NCBI GenBank assembly: GCA_017556805.1
Contig: JAFYMC010000005.1
Coordinates: forward strand, 1-55,485
From: Lachnospiraceae bacterium
GTDB lineage: Bacteria > Bacillota > Clostridia > Lachnospirales > Lachnospiraceae
Direction: 5' to 3'
Length of the DNA: 55,485 nucleotides
The position numbers and the translations under genes were made by a program. The notes below the pieces were generated by a model. That model saw nothing but the letters and a program-made list of their open reading frames with translations, ran no database searches and had not been told where the DNA came from. Below are positions 1-13,182 of this stretch, piece after piece; positions within the stretch are counted from its first letter, which is position 1; each line of letters starts with the position of its first letter.

Positions 1-3000
1 GAAGGAGTCGTAACAGTAGGTAGCTGCCACCTCTCCGTCCGAAAGCAACGTCACTACGTCGCCGTGAGCGTTGTACAGATACTGATAGGTCTCCTCAGCA
101 TCATCTTCACCATATACCGTACGCAACAGTAGAGGTCCGCCGTAGGTGTTCTTTGCCGTTATACCGTCCTTATCTGCCTCCATTATAACATGGTTTCCGT
201 CGTAAAGGAAATAGGTATTTGTGGTTATTCCATTCTCGGCAACAGTCTTTTCCACCCGGTAGCCTGCGGCATTATATATATTAGTTATCACTGTATCTTC
301 TGTTACAGAACAGATAAGCTGATTACGAAGGTCGTAGGTATGAGTCTTTGTTATAACTTCTACCTTTCCGCTTTCCGTTATGTTAGCATATCTCGTCTGT
401 TTTTCTGTCAATCGATTTCCGTTGGCATCGTATGTATACTCCGTTTTCGATACCGTCCGGTTGTCTACAGTCGTCAGAATCTCCGTCAACTTACTCGGTT
501 CATCATAGATATACTCTGTCACAGTTTCTACATCGGTTTTCCCATCCTTTACTTTTTCAAAAGCTCGCTCACCATACATCCCATAGGTATAACTTATCAC
601 ACTGCCATCCGGTTCGGTTACAGTTAATAAGCGATTCCTTTTGTCATAAGTATAGGTTGTTTCTCCACACATTACACCATCTGTAAATTCAATCTTAGAG
701 ATAAGATTTCCAACCCCATCATAATTGTAGCTGAACTGATCTACAATCGTGCCGTCCGCAAGCTTGTTGGTTACACCCTTTACCAAACCGTTTCCGTAAA
801 AGGTGTACTTTTCCGTACTACCGTCCCCGTAGGTCACTTGCTTTCTGGCTCCGTTATCATAGTAGGAAATCTCAACCGTTTCCTCCCTGCCGTCTGTACT
901 CTCCGTAATCACCTTCACAACACGGTTTTGTCTGTCATATACGGTCTTGGTCGTTCCGGCAGCATCGGTTTGCAGTTCATAGTGATACCCGGACTCCACA
1001 CCATCGGTCAAGTCATATTCGTAGAATACCGTTCCGAAATTCGGTACTGTCTTCTCCGTTACTCTTCCCAACTCGTCATACTTGTAAGTAGTGGTCCCAC
1101 TTCCGTCGGTCATTGAGCTCAAATTTCCGGCAAAGTCATATTGATACGTATATGTACTTTCCCTTCCGTCAATACCGACTGCCGTTTCGGACACCAATTC
1201 TCCATATACATCGTATTGGTATGTGTTTATTGTACCGTTCGCATCTATCATGGTCTTAACACTACCATCACCGTTATATGTATATTGTTCTACGCCAATA
1301 CTATAGATATTTTTTTTAAGCAACAAATCTGCAGCGTTGTATGTATACGACACAATTGAGAAACTACTACCATCCTGCCAAGTCAGATTTCCTCTGACAT
1401 CATATGTATATCTTGCTATATTCAAGGAGTTACTATAAATACTACGGAGCTTACCGAACCCATCATACGCATAACGTGTTACACTTTCGTTTCCATCTGT
1501 AACTGTACTTAAATTTCCGAGTGAATCGTACGACTGAAGTGTAGTATAGCCTTCTGCATCCGTTGTCTTTGTGATGCGCCCCGAACTATCATACTCATAT
1601 GATATGATATTTCCCATAGCATCCTTCTGCTCTATGCAATTTCCCACAGCATCATAAAGATAGCTCACCTGCACTATTCCATCCGGAGAAACAACCATAG
1701 TCAGATGATTAAATGCATCATAGAAATAACTTGTTTTATTTCCGAACGTATCTATCTTCCCAATCACATTTCCGTTAGCATCATATTCTGTTTCCGCAGT
1801 ATGTGCCTTTTCTGATACAGTCAATGATTCCGAAGTTATGCGGTCTAATGCATCGTATGTATACGATGTGGTTACCCCCGCCGCATTTGTGTACGTCTTA
1901 ATATTACCGTTTTTATCGTAAGTATATTTTTCCTCACGACGATCCTCCCCACTCGCATCAGAGACAATCCGCTTTGTTACATTTCCAAAACAATCATACT
2001 CTATTTTTGTTACGGTTCCGGTAGAACTTATTATGGATACAAGCTGCCCTGCAAGATCATAGCCATAGGTTTCCTTATAGCTATCCATTCCCTCAGCTCC
2101 GGTTATCTCCTTTGTAAGCAACAGGCCCAACGAGTTATAAGTATAGTTCGTAACAAGTCCTTCATCAGTAATTTCTGTCAACACATTTCCTGCACCGTCA
2201 TAGTTGTAGGAAACAGTATACTCCGCTCCGTCCTCTACAGCTTGACGTGTTACTGTTCTGATATTATCCGACGCATCATAGGTATAACTTATCGTACCTT
2301 CGAGTGCATTATGCTCCGTTAACAATCGCCCTAATGCATCGTAATGATAGCTTGTTGCGTAGGACAACTCCTCCTCTTCTGCTTCCGGAGTTATAATCTC
2401 TTTTATTTTACCATTCGAACCATATACATATGACGCTTTGACTCCCTTCTCATTTTTTTCACTGAGAAGATTTCCGTTTTTATCATACTCATATTGACAA
2501 ATAAGAGTGCGCTCCGGGCTTTTTTTATCACCGACAATGTCAACTTCAACAATTGTCAATACCCTTCCGAACGAATCGTATGTATATTCTATGTGCGGCA
2601 AATCCCAAACAGATACGCCTCTTCTATAATTCGCCGGCGTGACTTCTGCTCTACATTTTCCGGCACGATCATAACTATACCATGTTATACCACCTTCTGC
2701 ATCTCTGATAAAAACACAGTTTCCGATACCATCATATTCGTATACGGTTTCGTTTCCGTTCGCATCAATTTCTTTACATATTTTTCCAAGAGCATTATAT
2801 TCACGCGTCTCCGTCTTTGTTTCCCCGTTTTTTCCTTTAACTGTAATATCAACACAGTTTCCCAAACGGTCATATGAATATGTTGTCTCAGTGCCATCCG
2901 GTGCGAGTTCTCTTTTCAAACGTCCCTCTTTATCATACTCATAGCCAGTTGTAAGTTTTACCATCCCTGTCGTTTCATCAACTTCCACATTTCCAATAAA

Positions 3001-6000
3001 ACCATTTTCTTCTGTATAGATACTTGTCGTGGACGGTTCACTCAAATGATTATATGTATATGTTTTAAGACTGGACTGCATATCAGAGATTTTCGTTTCT
3101 TCACTTAGGCATCGATTGTCCGCGTCATATGTGTATGTCGTAGTCATCCCATTCGCATGCGTTATGGAACATAGTCTGCCCACTCTATCATACTCATAGT
3201 TTATAGTAATTACCTCTGTCGGAATCTCACCATTTTCCACCAAGTTTACTCCTTGTACTTGTGACTTAATCTGTCCGTCTCGATTATATGTCATACCTTG
3301 ATATGCATAAATATCTACCCCGTCTACCCATACAATTCCATTACTCGGTATCCACATCCCGGTGCAATTCTTTAATGCATCATATTGATAATATGTAGGT
3401 TGTGACAAAGCATCCCATTCAACCTCTAACAAGCCATCCTGACGATACTTCTTTTTTACTGTGATGTTTCCCGGATTAGTCTGTTCTACTAAGTTACCGT
3501 TATTATCATACAAACAAATTATGACATCGTAGTCTGTTGCCGTTTTATAAATTTTCTCCTCCACTTTCAATTTTTTGTCATAAACCGAGTATGTATATTC
3601 CTTTGTCACATATTTCATATCACCTTTCTTTTCTCTTACTTCTACACATTTAATACGATTCTTTGCATCGTAAGTATAATAATACTCTGCTCCTAACGGT
3701 GTTTTCTCATACGCAACATTACCATACTTGTCATAACGATATTGTGTAACATTCCCCTTTGGATCCTCTTTTTCTATCAGATTTCCTCCCACATCGTATT
3801 TATACTCATATGGAAAAACCTCACTCCCTTCAGCAGAAATCTCCATTTCAGGAAGTCCCTGATAGTTATATCTTACTTCTGCAGTTTCGCCCTCATGAAG
3901 AATTGTCTTTGTCAACCGACCGGCCTCATCGTACTCATATGCCGTTTTATAGCCTTCCGGGGATACCTGGGAAATGATTCTTCCAAGTTCGTCGTATTCA
4001 TAAGAGGTTGTATATCCAAATTCGTTTTCCATTGTCAAGCGATTACCGTATCTATCATACGTAAACGATGTGACCACTCCCTCCGGCGTAGTTAGCGTTT
4101 TCACTAATCCATTGACCGGACAACCATTTTCCATTTTATCATAATAAGTATACGATGTAATAGCAAACTGATCTGCATCAGCCTCTTCAGAATAACTTAC
4201 GTCACTACTCAGTTCCACAATTTCACGAATCATCAATCCGGAATCATCAAACTCATAACGTGTAACAACACCCATCTGGTCCTGATAGAAAACACAATGA
4301 TTTCTTTCATCGTACCTAAAAATTTCAACACCTCCATCAGGATGAGTTATTCTGGTAATATTTCCCTCTGCATCTCTTTCGTATCCTGTATAGTTACCTA
4401 ATACATCCCATTCAAACTGTAATTCACCATACTTCGTCTCACCATCTGCGTCTTTCCAGTATCCATATTGTAAGGTTTCTCCTTCTGCGTCTGTAATACC
4501 TATGATATTATAAAACTCATCATAATAATGTGTTTCGTAAGTCCCGTCACTATTTGTAATAATTGTAGCTTTTCTTTCATCTTCATATGAGAAAGTACGC
4601 ATATTTCCATTAGTGTCAGTGATAGAATCAACACGCCATTGTCTATTCTTCTTTACATATGTAAGACGTTCTTTTATATTTCCCTTATCGTCTATCACTT
4701 CACTGATACCATATGCCGCATCGCCTTCGTAACGGTAACTTTCTGTAACATCATCTACACCAATCACATCAACCAGACGACCTTTCGAATCGTAGTGATA
4801 CTTTACAGTTCTCCCCGAAAAATCAGTAATAGAAATCAAACGACCGTTTTCATATGCAACCCTTGTCGTTCTTCCCACACAATCCGTTATTGTCAATGGA
4901 TTGCCGATTCCATCCACGGTTATCAAAACCGTATTCCCTTGCTCATCACTGATTTTATACATTGCGCCGTTTTTATCATAAAAATACCTTGTATTATCAG
5001 GTGTGGTTAGTATAAGTTCACCATTTAACCCAATTTTGATTGAGTTCCTCGTGCACATTGACACATACCCATTTTCTGTAGACTTGAAGTAGTCCTCCCT
5101 ACCGTCCGGCATCTGTACAAATCTAAATTTCTCCCCATATTTTTCGGACTCATATGTCTTACATGCGTAGTTAAAGTCCCATCCGTTTCCAAACACACTC
5201 TCATCATCTATCTGTAAAGAATTATAGGTACGAACAAACTCCATAGTGCCATCTAAACAAGCATAGGAAAGATCTGTTTTTGTTATGGAATAATTTCCTG
5301 TTGCCGCGTGCACTCCTTCCGTTTTCTCAAAAATAATTTCTGTACGTATCTCTCCCCCCAGTTGGTGGCTCCAATCAATATTTCCAACAATATGCTCTCC
5401 GTTACCTACAAGTTCCCCATCTTCGTAACGTGTTGGTCCTCCCGGATCCCCCCAATAATTGTATCGGGCATCAACGACAATAGAATCCTTATTGTTATTC
5501 ATTGCGTATGGATTCCCCGAAAAAAAACAGTAATTGATTATAGGCACAGTATCAGAATCCACATAAATTCCATAAACCCTTGAATTAATAATATCACTAT
5601 TTGTGATATTAGCCTCTCCTTCTATTTTTACTCCGTAAAAAGCATAACTTAACACATTGTAATACGCTTCATATTTTCCCCCTTTGCTTACAGTTATTCC
5701 GTTCCAGCTCGGAATAGCGGCATCTGAGATATCATTCAATTCAGAAACACCTACTGATGTAAGCACAATCTTTTCATCCGGTGTTCCTATTGCTGATAGA
5801 GTTCCTTCCACCGTTATCCCCTTTATTACTCCAAAACGCAATTCAGTTGCAGGCTCTATTGTCAATCTCTCTCCGGATTCAATCTTAATATTATCGCATG
5901 CATACAAACCTTTCGGAATAGTAATATTGTCACTTACATTTCCTCCCAAAGACAAGAGATTTGCTTCCTCATTTCCTTCAAATTGATTCGCCTTTATTTC

Positions 6001-9000
6001 AACCAGTTCAAATCCGGTATTCAAGCCCCCTAATTCTACATAAATTGGACTATCCCCACATTGACGCACAATATTATTTTGTACTTTAAATATTCCAGCG
6101 CCTATAGACTCAATGTACACCCCATCAGAACTGCAACCTTCAACCAATGTATCTGACATTTTACATGCACCAAAACCGGTATTTTGAACATAGACACCGA
6201 TTCCTCCGCCTCTTATCCTACAATTAGAAATCTCTGTATCTGTGACACTCTGTGATACATATATCCCATACCGTTCTGCATCTTCGATTGTACTGTTTTG
6301 AATTGATAAATGTCCTCTAGTTGAGATATTATTTACACCCCTTCGTAATACACAATTATCCAAAAGAACCACACCGGTATTTCGGACGTTAATTCCTCCC
6401 CAACTTCGTTCTATATCTCCTTTATCTATTCCAACATATTCCGGGTCTTTTGCATACGTAATAACAACCGGACTCTCGTCTGTTCCCGTTGTCTGCATAG
6501 TGCCTTCAATAATTATCTGACATCCACTAAGTGCTAATACCTGTACCCCCGATACCAATTCCAAACTAATCCCTTCCGGAACAATAATGGTTTCACAAAA
6601 ATATCGTCCAGCCGGAATACTTAAATCTTTGTGCAAAGTTCCGGACAATACCAGATCGTAAAAGTTTTCACTTCCGTCGACTATATTATTTTTTATATTA
6701 ACAAGTTTTCTACCGTCACTTAACTTGCCTAACGCCACATATATCGGATGACTACAGCAATCAAAAAACGTATTATCTGTAACTATATATTCTCCATCTC
6801 CCACAGAGCTAAAATGAATACCATACTGCAAACTTCCTGTTATCGTAGAATCAATAATCGTTACATTTCCCATTCCCTGTTGATTAACATATATCGCTGT
6901 TTCTCCCTCAATTATACTTTGTTTTACATTAAGCGTAGATTCCTTTTCCACATATATTGCATACTCCGTTTTATAATCATTATTGTACACCGCCTTTATA
7001 GTTGTGTTCTTACAACTAAATTTTCCTTTCTCCATTACTGCAACCAATGCGTTTTTTTCTCCGCTTATATTACATCCCGTTAAATCTGCACTTCCTTCAA
7101 CATAGATTATTGCAAAATCCAACCCGCGAAGAAAATTATCTGTAGATATAAAATCCGTGTTTTCCGCAATCAACACTGCATTCTCACGTATATCGATTCG
7201 GCTCGTTTCTGGCATAGAAGAACCTATATTCCGATATTCTATTCTTTTCTCTTTCAATCCAAGTAATTCCAATCTTCCTTCCACAAATAATTGTGAGTAC
7301 GCCTTGGTTATTATACTTGAACCGGCAACAAATCTCAAAGTCCCCTCAGGTTTAACATAGATCTTATCTAAACAATAGTTTCCTTCAGGCAACTCCACTT
7401 CAGAAGAAATAGTTCCGGAAAAAGATATGTAATTTTGGCCTTCGAACACCTCATTATCATTTATAAAACCAAATACATCTTTTTTCTCTATCTCAGATAA
7501 CGACACCACAATTTTTCCGTTTCTTTCGAATATGTTTTTCTCTATTTTCACATTTTCTTGTCCCAAAGATACTATTTCTATCCCTGTGTAATACCCTCCC
7601 TTTGTAGGAAAGAAATTGTCCACAACAATAGCCGAACCCGCCCCTGATTGCGCTATACAAATCCCCGAGTCTGCTCCCTTTATCACATTGTTTTTCACAT
7701 AAATTTTGGACTCATCATCACAATAAATTACGTAGGCATCCCCTTCTGTACCTATTTGTTCCATCTTTTCCAATGTAGAATCAACACATACTAATTCTCC
7801 TGTATCAAATACATTAATGATACTCTGGGTATAACTATTTAACGTACAATTCTTTATATCCATTATACCGTAGACCAAAAAAGATCTCTTTATATAATTC
7901 AGCGTTCTTCCTCCCATTCCAATAAAATCAGTATGCTCTGCCACAAACTTTCCACCGGAATATACCTGTATGCTCCCCCCTTGCCATTCTACTCTCTCAT
8001 TTTCTGTACCATTCAAACTCATTGTGCCATATATATCAATTTTCCCTCCCCATGCACTATATATCTTTACCCCGGCATTAACCTTCAGATGACCTCGAAC
8101 AGAAAGTTCTTCCAGACTATACTGCCCATCCCTTAACTCAAAATCGTTGTATAGAGTTCCATGTAATGATACATAATCATGTTCATTTTCTCCTGTATAT
8201 ACTGCTTCACAATATAACCACTCCAAATCACTTATATCATCAATAAGACTTATATTAACCCGAAACGGGAATCTACAATTACTGATTACATTCCTTTCCA
8301 ACGTAACATTATTCCAATTAACTTGCTGGATGTCTATTGCGTATGTTCCCTTTTCTTCAACATGACACTCAGACATCACAAACTGAGCCTGATTCCCTTG
8401 ATAAAGATAGACCGCGGCTGTTCTACCTCGAAGAGTACTCATCTCCAAATCAACATTTCCCGACGAGTTTACATATATGGAATAATTATCTCCGCTTAAT
8501 ATCGAATCATTACAATACAAACTTCCACTCTCTCCCACATATATCAATTGCGTGGATCCGCCTTCCATTCCACAACTATTCAGATGCACTTCCCCCTTTA
8601 CCGAAATGCCGCTCCATCTTACACTAGTAGATGATTCTTCCGCCAGATTATATACATGCTCCGCATATAAACTTCCCCCTTTTTCAATATAAAAATGTCC
8701 TCTTCCTCGAGTCGTCGTAAAATGTATTGCTTTCTCTTCTTCTCCTAACAACAAAGCTTTACCCTTAACGCATATTCCTGTGGACTCATAAAAATCAATC
8801 TTTGTTCCTGCTTCTACCCTAAGTATACCGTCCTTTTCAACCCACATCCCACCAAAAATGTATGTTCCTTCCATAAGACTTAACTCGCAGTTCAGTGTTC
8901 CTCCCAACGCGAGATAACATCCATTTTCTTCTTCAATATCACTGAAATAATTAATCTCCTCTCCCGTACAAAAGAAATCACACACTACAAAAACAGGGTA

Positions 9001-11406
9001 TAGCTGTTTGTCAAGTAACCGATTATCCTTTATAGATATTTCACCCATACCTAAACTGTCAACCAACAATCCATAACGTCCATTCCCAGCCAACTCAGAC
9101 TTATTCATTACAAACGAGGCTAATCCTTGTTGTTTAATCTTTACAGACACATCATGAGATTTAATGTTACATTCTTCAATTTCAACTTGGGTCTCACCCT
9201 CGACAATAATAGCTGCTTCCCCATTATACCAAGTGTTGAAGTCATTATAAACTTCTATATTTGACCGCTTGCAAATTAACTCTCCCTTTCCTGTAAGACA
9301 TATTCCAAATAAATATCCTCTAACATCACAATCTCTTAATTCTACCGTACCTTGTGACCAGATAACCCTTGAATTACTTTTTTCTTCATCCTCTCCTAAA
9401 CTACAAATCAATTTTGTATACTGTGCCCTAAACACTCCCCTTTCTTCGACCTTAACACCGTTCCAATCTCCGTCTATCTTCTCACAATCTACAATATCTT
9501 CATTTCTATTTGACACAAACACAATTTCTTTGTTTTCTTCACCTTCTGCGATTACACTCCCCTTTATATTTATACCTGCATTTTTATCAAATCTAAGAAT
9601 TGTGCCAGCCTTAATCCGTAGCGTTGCCCCCTCTTCAACCGTAATCTCTTCTACTACCTCGTAACTTCCGACATCATCTCCCCATACAGTATCTTCTGTA
9701 ATCACGCCTCCCACTTTTTCTATGTTTGTATAATTAATCTCTTGACTTTGAACAGCACATTCTCCCTCTTCATCAACTCCACTTATCTGATAACTTTGTT
9801 CTGCATAAGCATCTTGTATTACATACTGAAATGCCCCTCCGCTAACGCATCTCACTTCACTTACAACCTTTTGATTAACTTTCACTTGATACTTACTTAT
9901 GTTTTCAACCGTAGTCCATGCCAAATAAACCGTCTCTTTATTCTTATAAGACACGGTCAATTCTATTCTTTCCTCCTCTGGTTCTGGCGTTACTGTAGGG
10001 TTCGGACTCGGCGTAGTCGTCGGCTCCGGTCTTGTCGTTGGCATTGGTGTCGCTGTCGGACTAGGGCTTGGCGTCACAGTCGGAACCGGGCTTGGCATTG
10101 CTGTTGGCTTCGGCGTCGCGGTCGGAGCCGGACTCGGTGTTGCCGTTGGCATTAGCGTCGCGGTCGGTGTCGGACTCGGACTTGGCGTTGCCGTTGGCAT
10201 TGGCGTCGCAGTTAGAACCGGACTCGGTGTTGCCGTTGGCATTGGCGTCACGGTCGGTGTCGGACTCGGACTTGGCGTTGCCGTTGGCATTGGCGTCGCG
10301 GTCGGTGTCGGACTCGGACTTGGCGTTGCCGTTGGCATTGGCGTCGCGGTCGGTGTCGGACTCGGACTTGGCGTCGGCGTCGCGGTCGGTGTCGGACTCG
10401 GACTTGGCGTTGCCGTTGGCATTGGCGTCACGGTCGGTGTCGGACTCGGACTTGGCGTTGCCGTTGGCATTGGCGTCGCAGTTGGAACCGGACTAGGTGT
10501 TGCCGTTGGCATTGGCGTCACGGTCGGTACCGGGCTCGGACTCGATGTTGCTGTTGGCTCCGGTGTGCTTGTCGGAGCAGGATTTTCCTCTTCCGCATAT
10601 TTCCCTGTATATTCTGCTTCCGACGGAATTTCTAATTCATCACCCTGTACCGTATATCCGAAACTAATACTTTCTCCTGGTGCGATTTTCTGCATCTGAT
10701 TCTCGCTTGCAATCACATATTCATTTCCGTTCTGCTCCGCTATCTGCGCATTCCAAATCTGAATAATCTCACCCTTTTGGGTATACAAAAGAGACCAATT
10801 CTCCATCTCTCTTGATCCGGTATTGGTCAGGATAACATTCATATTGCAGTGATTTTCCCATACATTTTCTACTACAAACTTAACAGAAAAACCATCTCCC
10901 TGTACGCAAAGAGATGCCCCTTGTACAGGCGTGGTCTCTGTTATAACAAAATACTCTCCCGTGTATTGCACCGTTGTCGGAAGTACTATATGCTCCGATT
11001 GTAGAACATAGCCGAATTCTACGCTTGCTCCTACTTCGACTTTTTCATTCCATCCAATGTTTTCTACCGTATATCCATCTTCTTCCTGTTCCACAATCTG
11101 TGCATTCCAAATCTGGGTAATCTCTCCCTTCTGGTCAAAAAAGAGAGCCCAATTTTCCATTGGTCTATCCCCGGTATTCGTTAGTCTTGCTTTCATTGTA
11201 CAATGATTTTCCCATACGTTTTCTACCAGAAACTCAACTTCTAAACTATCTCCCTGTACCGTAGATACAGTCCCCGGCATCACATCTTCTGCAGCGTATA
11301 CCACAAATGATTTTTCTGTTCCTGCAGGTGCTATACAGCCTATCAAAATAGACACTACCAGCAGAAATGATAATTTACGTGTTACTTTTCTTAACAGTGC
11401 ATTCAT
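1..11406 (-). CDS. Giant secreted RHS/YD-repeat protein with cellulose-binding-like modules and beta-helix (partial, C-terminus off window)
   Basis: The frame is open from ATG 11406 to the left edge (3,802 codons, no stop). RBS AAGGGG lies 8 nt upstream. Seen in order: signal peptide (about residues 1-40, ending near VVYAAED); two CBM2-like modules (about 45-136 and 159-259), each with an NTG...ENW...WNAQI...G.SV.FGY pattern; a Pro/Thr linker of 16-residue repeats (about 273-473); an Fn3-like segment (476-556); about 1,470 residues of right-handed beta-helix repeats (N.I.G..GIYV type, 563-2036), closing with a [11 protein letters not shown] motif; an RHS entry domain resembling DUF6531 ([10 protein letters not shown]...FVRTYNS); then dozens of YD repeats (Y-D-x-x-G-[NR]) to the edge. 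The architecture recalls WapA-type wall or secreted RHS proteins, which usually end in a variable toxin domain; here that end is not visible. Cellulose or cell-surface attachment is inferred. Expression is probably set by the upstream c-di-GMP riboswitch. Confidence 0.93.
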   Translation of the reverse strand, partial: MNALLRKVTRKLSFLLVVSILIGCIAPAGTEKSFVVYAAEDVMPGTVSTVQGDSLEVEFLVENVWENHCTMKARLTNTGDRPMENWALFFDQKGEITQIWNAQIVEQEEDGYTVENIGWNEKVEVGASVEFGYVLQSEHIVLPTTVQYTGEYFVITETTPVQGASLCVQGDGFSVKFVVENVWENHCNMNVILTNTGSREMENWSLLYTQKGEIIQIWNAQIAEQNGNEYVIASENQMQKIAPGESISFGYTVQGDELEIPSEAEYTGKYAEEENPAPTSTPEPTATSSPSPVPTVTPMPTATPSPVPTATPMPTATPSPSPTPTVTPMPTATPSPSPTPTATPTPSPSPTPTATPMPTATPSPSPTPTATPMPTATPSPSPTPTVTPMPTATPSPVLTATPMPTATPSPSPTPTATLMPTATPSPAPTATPKPTAMPSPVPTVTPSPSPTATPMPTTRPEPTTTPSPNPTVTPEPEEERIELTVSYKNKETVYLAWTTVENISKYQVKVNQKVVSEVRCVSGGAFQYVIQDAYAEQSYQISGVDEEGECAVQSQEINYTNIEKVGGVITEDTVWGDDVGSYEVVEEITVEEGATLRIKAGTILRFDKNAGINIKGSVIAEGEENKEIVFVSNRNEDIVDCEKIDGDWNGVKVEERGVFRAQYTKLICSLGEDEEKSNSRVIWSQGTVELRDCDVRGYLFGICLTGKGELICKRSNIEVYNDFNTWYNGEAAIIVEGETQVEIEECNIKSHDVSVKIKQQGLASFVMNKSELAGNGRYGLLVDSLGMGEISIKDNRLLDKQLYPVFVVCDFFCTGEEINYFSDIEEENGCYLALGGTLNCELSLMEGTYIFGGMWVEKDGILRVEAGTKIDFYESTGICVKGKALLLGEEEKAIHFTTTRGRGHFYIEKGGSLYAEHVYNLAEESSTSVRWSGISVKGEVHLNSCGMEGGSTQLIYVGESGSLYCNDSILSGDNYSIYVNSSGNVDLEMSTLRGRTAAVYLYQGNQAQFVMSECHVEEKGTYAIDIQQVNWNNVTLERNVISNCRFPFRVNISLIDDISDLEWLYCEAVYTGENEHDYVSLHGTLYNDFELRDGQYSLEELSVRGHLKVNAGVKIYSAWGGKIDIYGTMSLNGTENERVEWQGGSIQVYSGGKFVAEHTDFIGMGGRTLNYIKRSFLVYGIMDIKNCTLNSYTQSIINVFDTGELVCVDSTLEKMEQIGTEGDAYVIYCDDESKIYVKNNVIKGADSGICIAQSGAGSAIVVDNFFPTKGGYYTGIEIVSLGQENVKIEKNIFERNGKIVVSLSEIEKKDVFGFINDNEVFEGQNYISFSGTISSEVELPEGNYCLDKIYVKPEGTLRFVAGSSIITKAYSQLFVEGRLELLGLKEKRIEYRNIGSSMPETSRIDIRENAVLIAENTDFISTDNFLRGLDFAIIYVEGSADLTGCNISGEKNALVAVMEKGKFSCKNTTIKAVYNNDYKTEYAIYVEKESTLNVKQSIIEGETAIYVNQQGMGNVTIIDSTITGSLQYGIHFSSVGDGEYIVTDNTFFDCCSHPIYVALGKLSDGRKLVNIKNNIVDGSENFYDLVLSGTLHKDLSIPAGRYFCETIIVPEGISLELVSGVQVLALSGCQIIIEGTMQTTGTDESPVVITYAKDPEYVGIDKGDIERSWGGINVRNTGVVLLDNCVLRRGVNNISTRGHLSIQNSTIEDAERYGIYVSQSVTDTEISNCRIRGGGIGVYVQNTGFGACKMSDTLVEGCSSDGVYIESIGAGIFKVQNNIVRQCGDSPIYVELGGLNTGFELVEIKANQFEGNEEANLLSLGGNVSDNITIPKGLYACDNIKIESGERLTIEPATELRFGVIKGITVEGTLSAIGTPDEKIVLTSVGVSELNDISDAAIPSWNGITVSKGGKYEAYYNVLSYAFYGVKIEGEANITNSDIINSRVYGIYVDSDTVPIINYCFFSGNPYAMNNNKDSIVVDARYNYWGDPGGPTRYEDGELVGNGEHIVGNIDWSHQLGGEIRTEIIFEKTEGVHAATGNYSITKTDLSYACLDGTMEFVRTYNSLQIDDESVFGNGWDFNYACKTYESEKYGEKFRFVQMPDGREDYFKSTENGYVSMCTRNSIKIGLNGELILTTPDNTRYFYDKNGAMYKISDEQGNTVLITVDGIGNPLTITDCVGRTTRVAYENGRLISITDFSGRTVKYHYDSKGRLVDVIGVDDVTESYRYEGDAAYGISEVIDDKGNIKERLTYVKKNRQWRVDSITDTNGNMRTFSYEDERKATIITNSDGTYETHYYDEFYNIIGITDAEGETLQYGYWKDADGETKYGELQFEWDVLGNYTGYERDAEGNITRITHPDGGVEIFRYDERNHCVFYQDQMGVVTRYEFDDSGLMIREIVELSSDVSYSEEADADQFAITSYTYYDKMENGCPVNGLVKTLTTPEGVVTSFTYDRYGNRLTMENEFGYTTSYEYDELGRIISQVSPEGYKTAYEYDEAGRLTKTILHEGETAEVRYNYQGLPEMEISAEGSEVFPYEYKYDVGGNLIEKEDPKGNVTQYRYDKYGNVAYEKTPLGAEYYYTYDAKNRIKCVEVREKKGDMKYVTKEYTYSVYDKKLKVEEKIYKTATDYDVIICLYDNNGNLVEQTNPGNITVKKKYRQDGLLEVEWDALSQPTYYQYDALKNCTGMWIPSNGIVWVDGVDIYAYQGMTYNRDGQIKSQVQGVNLVENGEIPTEVITINYEYDRVGRLCSITHANGMTTTYTYDADNRCLSEETKISDMQSSLKTYTYNHLSEPSTTSIYTEENGFIGNVEVDETTGMVKLTTGYEYDKEGRLKRELAPDGTETTYSYDRLGNCVDITVKGKNGETKTETREYNALGKICKEIDANGNETVYEYDGIGNCVFIRDAEGGITWYSYDRAGKCRAEVTPANYRRGVSVWDLPHIEYTYDSFGRVLTIVEVDIVGDKKSPERTLICQYEYDKNGNLLSEKNEKGVKASYVYGSNGKIKEIITPEAEEEELSYATSYHYDALGRLLTEHNALEGTISYTYDASDNIRTVTRQAVEDGAEYTVSYNYDGAGNVLTEITDEGLVTNYTYNSLGLLLTKEITGAEGMDSYKETYGYDLAGQLVSIISSTGTVTKIEYDCFGNVTKRIVSDASGEDRREEKYTYDKNGNIKTYTNAAGVTTSYTYDALDRITSESLTVSEKAHTAETEYDANGNVIGKIDTFGNKTSYFYDAFNHLTMVVSPDGIVQVSYLYDAVGNCIEQKDAMGNIISYEYDSSGRITKTTDAEGYTTLQSYDSLGNLSTVTDGNESVTRYAYDGFGKLRSIYSNSLNIARYTYDVRGNLTWQDGSSFSIVSYTYNAADLLLKKNIYSIGVEQYTYNGDGSVKTMIDANGTINTYQYDVYGELVSETAVGIDGRESTYTYQYDFAGNLSSMTDGSGTTTYKYDELGRVTEKTVPNFGTVFYEYDLTDGVESGYHYELQTDAAGTTKTVYDRQNRVVKVITESTDGREETVEISYYDNGARKQVTYGDGSTEKYTFYGNGLVKGVTNKLADGTIVDQFSYNYDGVGNLISKIEFTDGVMCGETTYTYDKRNRLLTVTEPDGSVISYTYGMYGERAFEKVKDGKTDVETVTEYIYDEPSKLTEILTTVDNRTVSKTEYTYDANGNRLTEKQTRYANITESGKVEVITKTHTYDLRNQLICSVTEDTVITNIYNAAGYRVEKTVAENGITTNTYFLYDGNHVIMEADKDGITAKNTYGGPLLLRTVYGEDDAEETYQYLYNAHGDVVTLLSDGEVAATYCYDSF
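10134..10545 (-). repeat. 48-bp tandem repeat encoding the Pro/Thr linker
   Basis: A 48-bp unit (16 residues, [16 protein letters not shown] type) recurs with near-identical copies, plus shortened 36- and 42-bp variants. All are multiples of 3, so the frame is kept. The copies are clean enough to recombine or slip, giving a linker of variable length between the binding modules and the beta-helix. Confidence 0.9.
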
Positions 11407-11448
11407 TTTAAGTTTCCCCTTCTTCTCATGTTTTATGGCAAGTAAAAA

Positions 11449-11473
11449 GGCTGCAAAGGAAACCTTTGCAGCC
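11449..11473 (-). terminator. Intrinsic terminator in the leader of the giant gene
   Basis: A perfect 11-bp stem (GGCTGCAAAGG / CCTTTGCAGCC, loop of 3) is followed on the minus strand by TTTTT. It lies between the riboswitch aptamer and the start codon. Its 5' arm shares GGCTGC with the 3' end of the aptamer, so the two structures should compete. Confidence 0.9.
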
Positions 11474-11553
11474 GAACCATCATAAGGATGTATTATATCC
11501 CCGTAGACTTCCAACTTTGCGTCCTTACATTTCTGTAAGTTTGCCGTAGTCTA
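11468..11553 (-). ncRNA. c-di-GMP-I (GEMM-I) riboswitch aptamer
   Basis: On the minus strand the leader reads CGGCAAAC (11539-11546), then a 6-bp stem capped by a GAAA tetraloop (CUUACA-GAAA-UGUAAG), then GGACGCAAAG (11515-11524), CUACGG, a second stem GGAU...AUCC, and UUAUGAUGG...GGCUGC. GCAAAC plus GAAA plus GGACGCAAAG is the signature of the c-di-GMP-I riboswitch class. It begins essentially at the predicted transcription start. Because its closing 3' strand overlaps the terminator arm, I infer that c-di-GMP binding favours read-through (ON switch); this direction is inference only. Confidence 0.88.
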
Positions 11554-11559
11554 GCAATA

Positions 11560-11588
11560 ATAATACATCGTTTTTTAAACTCTGTCAA
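11560..11588 (-). promoter_or_regulatory. Sigma-A promoter of the giant RHS gene
   Basis: Minus strand TTGACA (11583-11588), 17-nt spacer, TATTAT (11560-11565). The -35 lies inside the last codons of the upstream MutS-like gene, so the leader RNA begins right after that gene's stop codon, at the aptamer. Confidence 0.85.
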
Positions 11589-13182
11589 CCTCTTTTCTCA
11601 ACACACTGTCATACAAATCCAATCCGTAGCTGGTCAGCTCCGGTTCCTGCTCCACCATGCGGAAGGTACGTTCTCCGTCCTCTTTCCGCTCTGCGGACAG
11701 GAAGACGGCGTGCTCCAACTTTTTCGCGTAGCAGCTCTGGGCAAAGGCCATGAGGTGGGTAACCATCATGACACGGATGCCGCGCTCGTAGAGAGCGGTG
11801 GTAATGTCCTCCGCGATAATGGAGCCTTCCTTCTCCGTGGTGGTGGCAAAGGACTCGTTTAAAAACAGGACAGAATCCTGCGTCAGGTTGTCGATGATGC
11901 GCTCCATTCTGCCTAGCTCCTCATCGAGACGGCCGCTGTTCATGGCGCTGTCCTCTCGGCGGGTAAAGTGGGTAAATACCCGGCTGTACAGTCCGCTGGC
12001 AAAGCTCTTTGCCGGAACGAACATGCCGCACTGCATCATGATTTGGGCAATGCCGATACTGCGCAAATAGGTGGATTTTCCGCCCTGGTTGGCTCCGGTT
12101 ACCACCAGCAGACGCTTATCGCTTGCCTGCAGGGAATTGTCCACCGGACAACGTAGCGTATTGATGGCAAGGCTCAGCTCCACCAGACCTTCAAAGCGGA
12201 TATGCTTCCTGTCAATGATTTCCGGGAAACAGATATCCACATTCATCCGCTTCATTCTGCGGTATAAGTTGGCCGCCCCCATCAAAAAAGCCGCCTGGGA
12301 GTGGAGCTTTGAGAAGAATACCTCCTGCTCCTCCAAAAAACCTTCAAACGGACGCATAAGACCGCCCAAGGCCGCATTTTTTATGTCATAGATATCCTGC
12401 CAGAGGTTCTGGTTTTCTCCCTCGAATACCAGCTCTTCCACCGTAAACAACTGCTTACAGAACTTTCCGAACCGGTCCGCCGCATTTTTCAAGAAGGTAA
12501 GCTTTATTTTATTGGACTCCCAAATATCGGTTAACGTCATGGAGGACATAAAAAGTCCCGGTCCCAAGGACGCCGTCACATCGATAATTCCGTCGGTCAG
12601 GGAGGAACGCAAATCCTTTACCACCTTTTCCAGACAAAGCATAAACTCTGCGGAGTATTCTTCAAAGAAGGCTTCCGAAAAGGTCTTCATCTCCGGCGTC
12701 ACAAAGCGGGGACTCCAATCCTCCAGGGCATCCCGCACCCTGCCGATATGATATACCATATGCTCCAGATATTCCACATTTGCCACATTCCGCCGGCCCA
12801 GATCCGTGCCGCTGCCGTAGCCCTGCTTTTTCTTTGCCATGGTATATTTTGCAATATCATCCACCGCAGCTTTGATTCTGCGGTAAAACTCATCCATCCG
12901 GTCATAGTTGGAGATAGCTTCTTTTACCATCTGCTGACGATACAGCACCTCCTCCGGGGTGGTAAGCGGCGTCAACATGACACGCTTCATCATATCCATA
13001 ATATCATTGTTCCGCTCTTTCGCCACCTGTACGGTTTTCCCCGCCTCTGCCGCTTCGTCGTAAAGAGAGGCTGCCGCCCGGAACAAAATATGTAAGTTTA
13101 AATCCTTAACGATTTCCTCCCGGTCAAAGTAGAGCTTTTCTCTTCCCCATTCTCTGTCGGGATACAGTAACGTTACCTTCAT
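11575..13182 (-). CDS. MutS domain V family ATPase (second of tandem pair)
   Basis: 535 residues. The C-terminal half is a MutS-type ABC ATPase: Walker A GANQGGKST near residue 363, Walker B-like VLFLNESFA, and a later MVTHL switch. The N-terminal half is helical (MutS core/lever-like). It lacks the mismatch-reading domain I of MutS1 and an obvious Smr endonuclease domain of MutS2, so it belongs to the short MutS-like families whose role is poorly known. Its ATG overlaps the stop of the preceding MutS-like gene by 4 nt (ATGA), which suggests translational coupling and perhaps a heterodimer. A mismatch-repair role should not be assumed. Confidence 0.88.
   Translation of the reverse strand: MKVTLLYPDREWGREKLYFDREEIVKDLNLHILFRAAASLYDEAAEAGKTVQVAKERNNDIMDMMKRVMLTPLTTPEEVLYRQQMVKEAISNYDRMDEFYRRIKAAVDDIAKYTMAKKKQGYGSGTDLGRRNVANVEYLEHMVYHIGRVRDALEDWSPRFVTPEMKTFSEAFFEEYSAEFMLCLEKVVKDLRSSLTDGIIDVTASLGPGLFMSSMTLTDIWESNKIKLTFLKNAADRFGKFCKQLFTVEELVFEGENQNLWQDIYDIKNAALGGLMRPFEGFLEEQEVFFSKLHSQAAFLMGAANLYRRMKRMNVDICFPEIIDRKHIRFEGLVELSLAINTLRCPVDNSLQASDKRLLVVTGANQGGKSTYLRSIGIAQIMMQCGMFVPAKSFASGLYSRVFTHFTRREDSAMNSGRLDEELGRMERIIDNLTQDSVLFLNESFATTTEKEGSIIAEDITTALYERGIRVMMVTHLMAFAQSCYAKKLEHAVFLSAERKEDGERTFRMVEQEPELTSYGLDLYDSVLRKEVDRV

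Noticed and set aside
5025-5207. Alternative minus-strand small gene inside the giant gene
   Set aside because: Overlaps the DUF6531-like/YD part in another frame, with no independent evidence.
10068-10496. 142-codon plus-strand frame rich in Ser, Leu and Ala repeats
   Set aside because: It is the antisense shadow of the 48-bp Pro/Thr linker repeat of the giant gene and has no RBS.
10134-10545. CRISPR-like regular repeats
   Set aside because: Repeats are contiguous, in frame and coding, with no spacers.
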